Shown here: positions 59,827-64,000 of the stretch, piece by piece
Position numbering within the stretch: the first letter of the stretch is position 1
How the letters are laid out: each line of letters starts with the position of its first letter
DNA from: Cenococcum geophilum 1.58
Lineage: Eukaryota > Ascomycota > Dothideomycetes > Gloniales > Gloniaceae
Assembly (NCBI GenBank): GCA_001692895.1
Contig: KV748210.1
Location: forward strand, 496,001 to 560,000
Length of the DNA stretch: 64,000 bases
Direction: 5' to 3'
Notes under the pieces: model-generated
Told to the model about the DNA's origin: nothing
What the model saw: the letters and a program-made list of their open reading frames with translations, nothing else
Databases searched by the model: none
Made by a program: the position numbers and the translations under genes

Positions 59827-62800
59827 TTATACTAAGCTCTCCCTACCTTGCCTAGGAAGGCCTCAATAATATCCCACCCTAAAGAAACTTCGTCTGCAAC
59901 AACGTATTAACGCGCTATACTCAGATACCAAACAACTCTACATTGCCTAGGAAGGCCTAGATAATATCCCACCTTATAAGCCAGATAGGACTAGACCTAT
60001 ACCCCCAGAATCAAAACTAAAGCGTATAATACCGACGAACCTTAGGAAGCTAACAATGGCACCTAAAGTAAGCTCATCTAAGAGAGCTACCTCTACCCAA
60101 GAGGAACCTAAGATCCAATTAGGATCAGAAATCGAAGATAATAATAACGTTATAGACGTATACGAGTAGATTCGTGCCCTTACAGCCAGCCAGAAAGCCA
60201 ATTATCTTAAAGCGAGAAATATATAAGAGACCCTATAAGAGATCCTAGAAAGCCTTATAGCCCTATAAAATAGCCCAGCTTCCCCTTCTTAAAGCCCTAG
60301 TTAACCTATTCACTCTACTAAATACAATATACTAGGGAGTACGGATATAATAATAAAGTAATTAAAGTCCGTTAAGCTCCCTAACCCCCTACCACTATTT
60401 AATAGGATAGACCCTACCTTTAAGAATTAGAGGATTTAAGTACAAGGAAAGCTCCGTGTTAACTATAACTATTTCCTTTCTAAAGAAGCTAAAATACTCT
60501 ACCTCTTTAATCAAACCACTGGGGACGCCTAACGGCACCTTTAAGCCAAGTTTAAGGACGACTCCCCTATCTAATTTATATCCATTAACAAGATAATACA
60601 GCACTTAGCGGCTATCTATGTTAACCCAAACAAAGTACGGGATGCCCATTATAACTATAATCGCCTAATAATAAAACCAAACTAACCCTTTACTAAATTC
60701 CAGACTTAATTCCTATACCTTACAGGAAAAGGCCAGGTCCCCCTTAAGAACTACTAATTAGACCTATACAATAAGCTAATAATCTGGCTATAAGAAAAGA
60801 TTACTATAACCTTAAATAACCTACTAACCCACAAAAGACTTGCAGCTTATTGCCTATTATTAGACTTAAAACTAAAGCGGATTAACGCCTACCCTAATTA
60901 GCAGAAGCGACTCCGTAATAATCGGAACTCGCCAGCTATACCTATAGGAGCTAGAGCAGGAAGATAAGTTATAACTACTCTTTTACTAAAGGCGGTTATA
61001 ACTACGCACCGGTAAGCCTCACCCAACTAGTTACGTACCACACTATTAACTAGTATTCGCTATAATACTCTAATTAACCCTGCCTCGGTCACATACTTTA
61101 ACTACAATAAGTAGGGTCACTTTACCTTATCCTACCTAGAGCTAAAAAATATAGGCGATATTAAGGAGATAGAGGAAGAAGAAACGTTAGATAAGTTAGG
61201 AAAAAAGGAACCCTAGAGAAAAACTCCCCCCTAGGGTACCCTATCAATCTTAAAAAGATTAATCTTAGTTAGTTAATAGGTAGAAAGCATTTTACGTTTT
61301 TATATATAGTATCTTAAAATAGATATAGAGTTAATATAACCGCCCTTATTAACACTAGAGCAAATAGCTTCGCCTTTATAAATACTGCCTATATAAATAA
61401 TATTGCTAAGTTTCTAAATACAGAAGCTATCTAACTAGAGAAGCCTATCTAGGTAAAAGGCTATAACAGCTAAGCCGGTCGGCCTATTACCCACGTCTTA
61501 AAGTTATATATCGCTCTTAACGGACGACGCCAATATAGTATCCCCTTTTACATCCTAGACCTAAGGTCTTACAATATAATCCTTAGACAAAAATAGATGT
61601 CCTATTTTAATATCTGGTTAAATATATAATAAAGACGGTTTATCTAGCTGGAGGATAGACTAAGGTTACCCTCCTTTATTAGGGAAATCTAAACCAACCG
61701 CAAGACACTAGCCGTAAGGGCTAACCCTACTTACTAGCAGGATGTCCGGGCCTATAACCTAGCCTTTACCTAAAAAGACGCTTACCGCGAAGCTAGAAAG
61801 AACTCCGTACCAATAAAGATACTCTCCTAAAGTACTATATTTAAAGAGGACTCTATATACAAAAGCAGGATAGATAGTAATATAGACAACGTCCAAATCG
61901 CACGGATCTAACCGGTATAGAAAAGAACGTATTAATAGGATATAAGGGATAACCTCTAAAAGATATAACAGGAGCTAAAAGGGGTAATAATAACGCCAGT
62001 ACCCCAAAAGTCCCTAAAGTTATATACGCCCCTATTATTAGGCAACCCCCCTACTATAGACATTACCACAATTAGCGCTATAGCATTCCACTTTAATATA
62101 TACTAAAAGGATAATAAGGTCTTTATAATAAGCCTATATAAGATTAACCAAATTATTAATAATAGAGAGGAAAGGCCAGTTAAGGAAACTAATAAGGAAC
62201 TAGTTAAACGCCTCCTTCCTACTATTTATATAAACTATAAGGATATATTCTTAAAGGCGGCCTTAGATAAGTTACCCCCCTACCAAATATACAATTATAA
62301 GATTCAATTAGAAGCCAATAACTCGCTAGGCTATAGCCCCCTCTACCATTAATTAACAGATAAGCTAAAAGCAATAAAGCAGTACTTAATTAACAACCTG
62401 GATAAAAGGTTTATTAAGCTAAGTCAAGCCCCTTTTACTTCCCCTATCCTATTCGTAAAAAAGCCTAATAAAGGCCTTCGTTTTTATATTAACTATTAAA
62501 AGCTAAACGCTATTACTTAAAAGGACCAGTATCCTATTCCTTTAATTAACAAAACCCTTACACGTCTAAGCTAGGCAAAGATCTTTACCAAACTTAATAT
62601 CCGCTAAGCTTTCCACCAAATTAGGATAAACCCTACATCTAAAGATTTAACAACGTTCCGTACCCATTATAGTTCCTATAAATATAAAGTTCTTCCCTTT
62701 AGACTAATAAACGGACCGGCTACGTACCAAAGGTATATAAATAACGTTCTTTTTAATTACCTTAATAAATTCTGCACGGCATACCTAGACGATATTCTTA

Positions 62801-64000
62801 TATACTCAGACAACAAACTTAAGCATTAAGTTTATATTAAGAAGGTCCTAGAGAGACTACGGAACACGGGCTTATAAGTTAATATTAAGAAATACAAGTT
62901 TAGGGTAAAACGTACAAAATACCTTAGGTTTATCATAACTACGGAAGGAATTAAGGTCAACCCTAAAAAGGTAGAGGTAATCCATAACTAAAAGCCCCCT
63001 TATACAATAAAAGGAATCCAGTCCTTCCTTAGCTTCTACAACTTCTACTACCAGTTTATCTATAACTACGGAATTACAGCAAAACCTCTTATACAACTAA
63101 CCAGAAAGGATACACCTTTTATCTTTAATAATAGCTATATAGAAGCCTTTAAAGAGATAAAGGATCGGCTTATCTCTTCCCTAATCCTTTATTACTATAA
63201 CCTAGACCTTAAATTAATGCTAAAAACAGACGCCTTTAATAGGGTTATAGCGGGAATCCTATTACAGTTACATCTAGACGGCAAATAGTACCCTATAGCT
63301 TTTTTCTTAAAGATAATAGACCCGGCTAAGTATAACTACAAAGTACATAATAAAGAAATGCTAGCTATTATTTAATTACTCTCCTAATAGCGCGCAGAGC
63401 TTAAAGGTACAAATTCCCGGATTAAGATATATATAGATTATAAAGCCCTAGAGTACTTTATAACTATAAAGCAGCTTACTAAACAATAGGCTTAGTAGGC
63501 CAAAATACTCTCCTAATTCTTCTTTATAATTATATATCGTTCTAGCAAGTAAAACTTTAAGGCTAATACCCTAACCTAAAGAGAATAAGACGTAGAACCC
63601 CAGGATAAGCTAAAGACCCAATATCAGACGCGCGCCCTCCTCTATCTAGAATAGCTCAACCCACGGATCCTTAAGGAGCTAGACTCCTAGCAAAATTAGC
63701 TAGCACTAATAGAGGAGTCCTTAAATAAGCTAATAGGGCTAATTAACCGCCTCCTAACTGTAAACCGCACGGCTAACGCCCTAAGGGCCCTCCGTAAATA
63801 AGCCGTAAAAGAAAACCCTAATTTTAAAACGGAGGAAGGATTACTCCTATACTAGGAGCGGCTTATAGTCCCTAATATCAATAATCTACGGACCAAACTA
63901 ATCCGCAAAGCTTATTGCTAAGTCTTTACGGCACACCCTAGCAAGAATAAGACCCATAAAATTATTAACTGCCGCTACTACTGGCCAAGAATGGTTGCGG
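59616..64000 (+). mobile_element. Ty3/Gypsy LTR retrotransposon C, fossil, inserted in Copia X'', running off the window
   Basis: 5' LTR 59616-59826 (211 bp, TG...CA); left flank TAGTC. Plus-strand order is that of Gypsy: gag about 60.05-61.15 kb with a knuckle near 61.09-61.13 kb, aspartic-protease region about 61.3-61.6 kb, reverse transcriptase about 62.25-62.95 kb with a readable YLDD box at 62782-62793, RNase H about 63.18-63.6 kb, and the start of integrase (zinc-binding region) from about 63.86 kb. Long blocks between breaks remain readable, so it is the least damaged LTR element here, but it is still broken at many points. The 3' part is outside the window. Confidence 0.9.

Larger units (their letters stand above)
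47968..64000 (-). mobile_element. Ty3/Gypsy LTR retrotransposon B, fossil, split by Copia X' and X'', running off the window
   Basis: 3' LTR 47968-48388 (421 bp), related to the Gypsy A LTR; left flank ATTAA (47963-47967). A polypyrimidine run follows the LTR (minus-strand polypurine tract). Own sequence visible is 48389-48482 and 54787-57606, matching Gypsy A at about 27.0-27.9 and 34.1-36.3 kb: integrase and RNase H about 55.6-57.2 kb, then the start of reverse transcriptase to 57606, where Copia X'' breaks it. The remainder and the 5' LTR are expected to the right of the window. More AT-rich and more degraded than A. The end given is only the window edge. Confidence 0.8.
57607..64000 (-). 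mobile_element. Ty1/Copia LTR retrotransposon X'', fossil, inserted in Gypsy B and split by Gypsy C, running off the window
   Basis: 3' LTR at 57607-57874 (268 bp), same family as X and X'. The left flank is CTTAG; its partner is outside the window. The internal part visible is 57875-59615, matching X' 48754 to about 50.27 kb (RNase H end and part of reverse transcriptase), apart from an LTR-fragment insertion near 58.07-58.24 kb. It stops at 59615, where Gypsy C begins, and should resume to the right of the window. Broken at many points. Confidence 0.82.

Overview
The window looks like a transposon-packed, heterochromatin-like stretch of a filamentous ascomycete (Pezizomycotina) genome. Three things suggest this: only one convincing host gene, with short introns of 47 and 67 nt; dense nesting of Ty3/Gypsy, Ty1/Copia and Tad-like LINE elements; and almost everything else carrying the footprint of repeat-induced point mutation (RIP), with TpA everywhere, CpA scarce, CpG kept, and element copies differing in the LTR pairs I compared only by C/T and G/A transitions. 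All coordinates and repeats were read by eye; no searches were run.

Layout. 1-8785 is a minus-strand Gypsy element cut by the left window edge. 8786-10150 is RIP-mutated DNA I cannot identify. 10.2-13.2 kb is an island with little or no RIP. It holds a three-exon histidine-phosphatase (phosphoglycerate-mutase-like) gene (10511-11611), a spacer, and a terminal-inverted-repeat unit that contains an array of short tandem repeats followed by the same repeats inverted. 13450-19447 is a plus-strand Copia element with a perfect 5-bp target duplication. 19877-26447 is a Tad-like LINE with a 15-bp target duplication; a second, barely mutated LINE-derived copy (22070-23083, minus strand, 17-bp duplication) sits inside it.

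26603-46651 is Gypsy 'A' (CCTAA duplication), split by Copia 'X' (27887-34106, ATTAT) and Gypsy 'Y' (38033-44016, ATATA). 46657-47967 holds three small LTRs (two clear solo LTRs in opposite orientation, one probable). 47968 to the right edge is Gypsy 'B', a sister of A. It is split by Copia X' (48483-54781, ATAAC) and by Copia X'' (from 57607), and X'' is itself split by Gypsy 'C' (59616 to the edge). All virus-like elements here are fossils with many coding breaks.

The elements do not form a pathway. What the window offers is a readable insertion history, some sequence modules shared between unrelated LTR families, and one intact gene surviving in a RIP desert. I did not find a defence system, CRISPR array, biosynthetic cluster, tRNA or rRNA gene.
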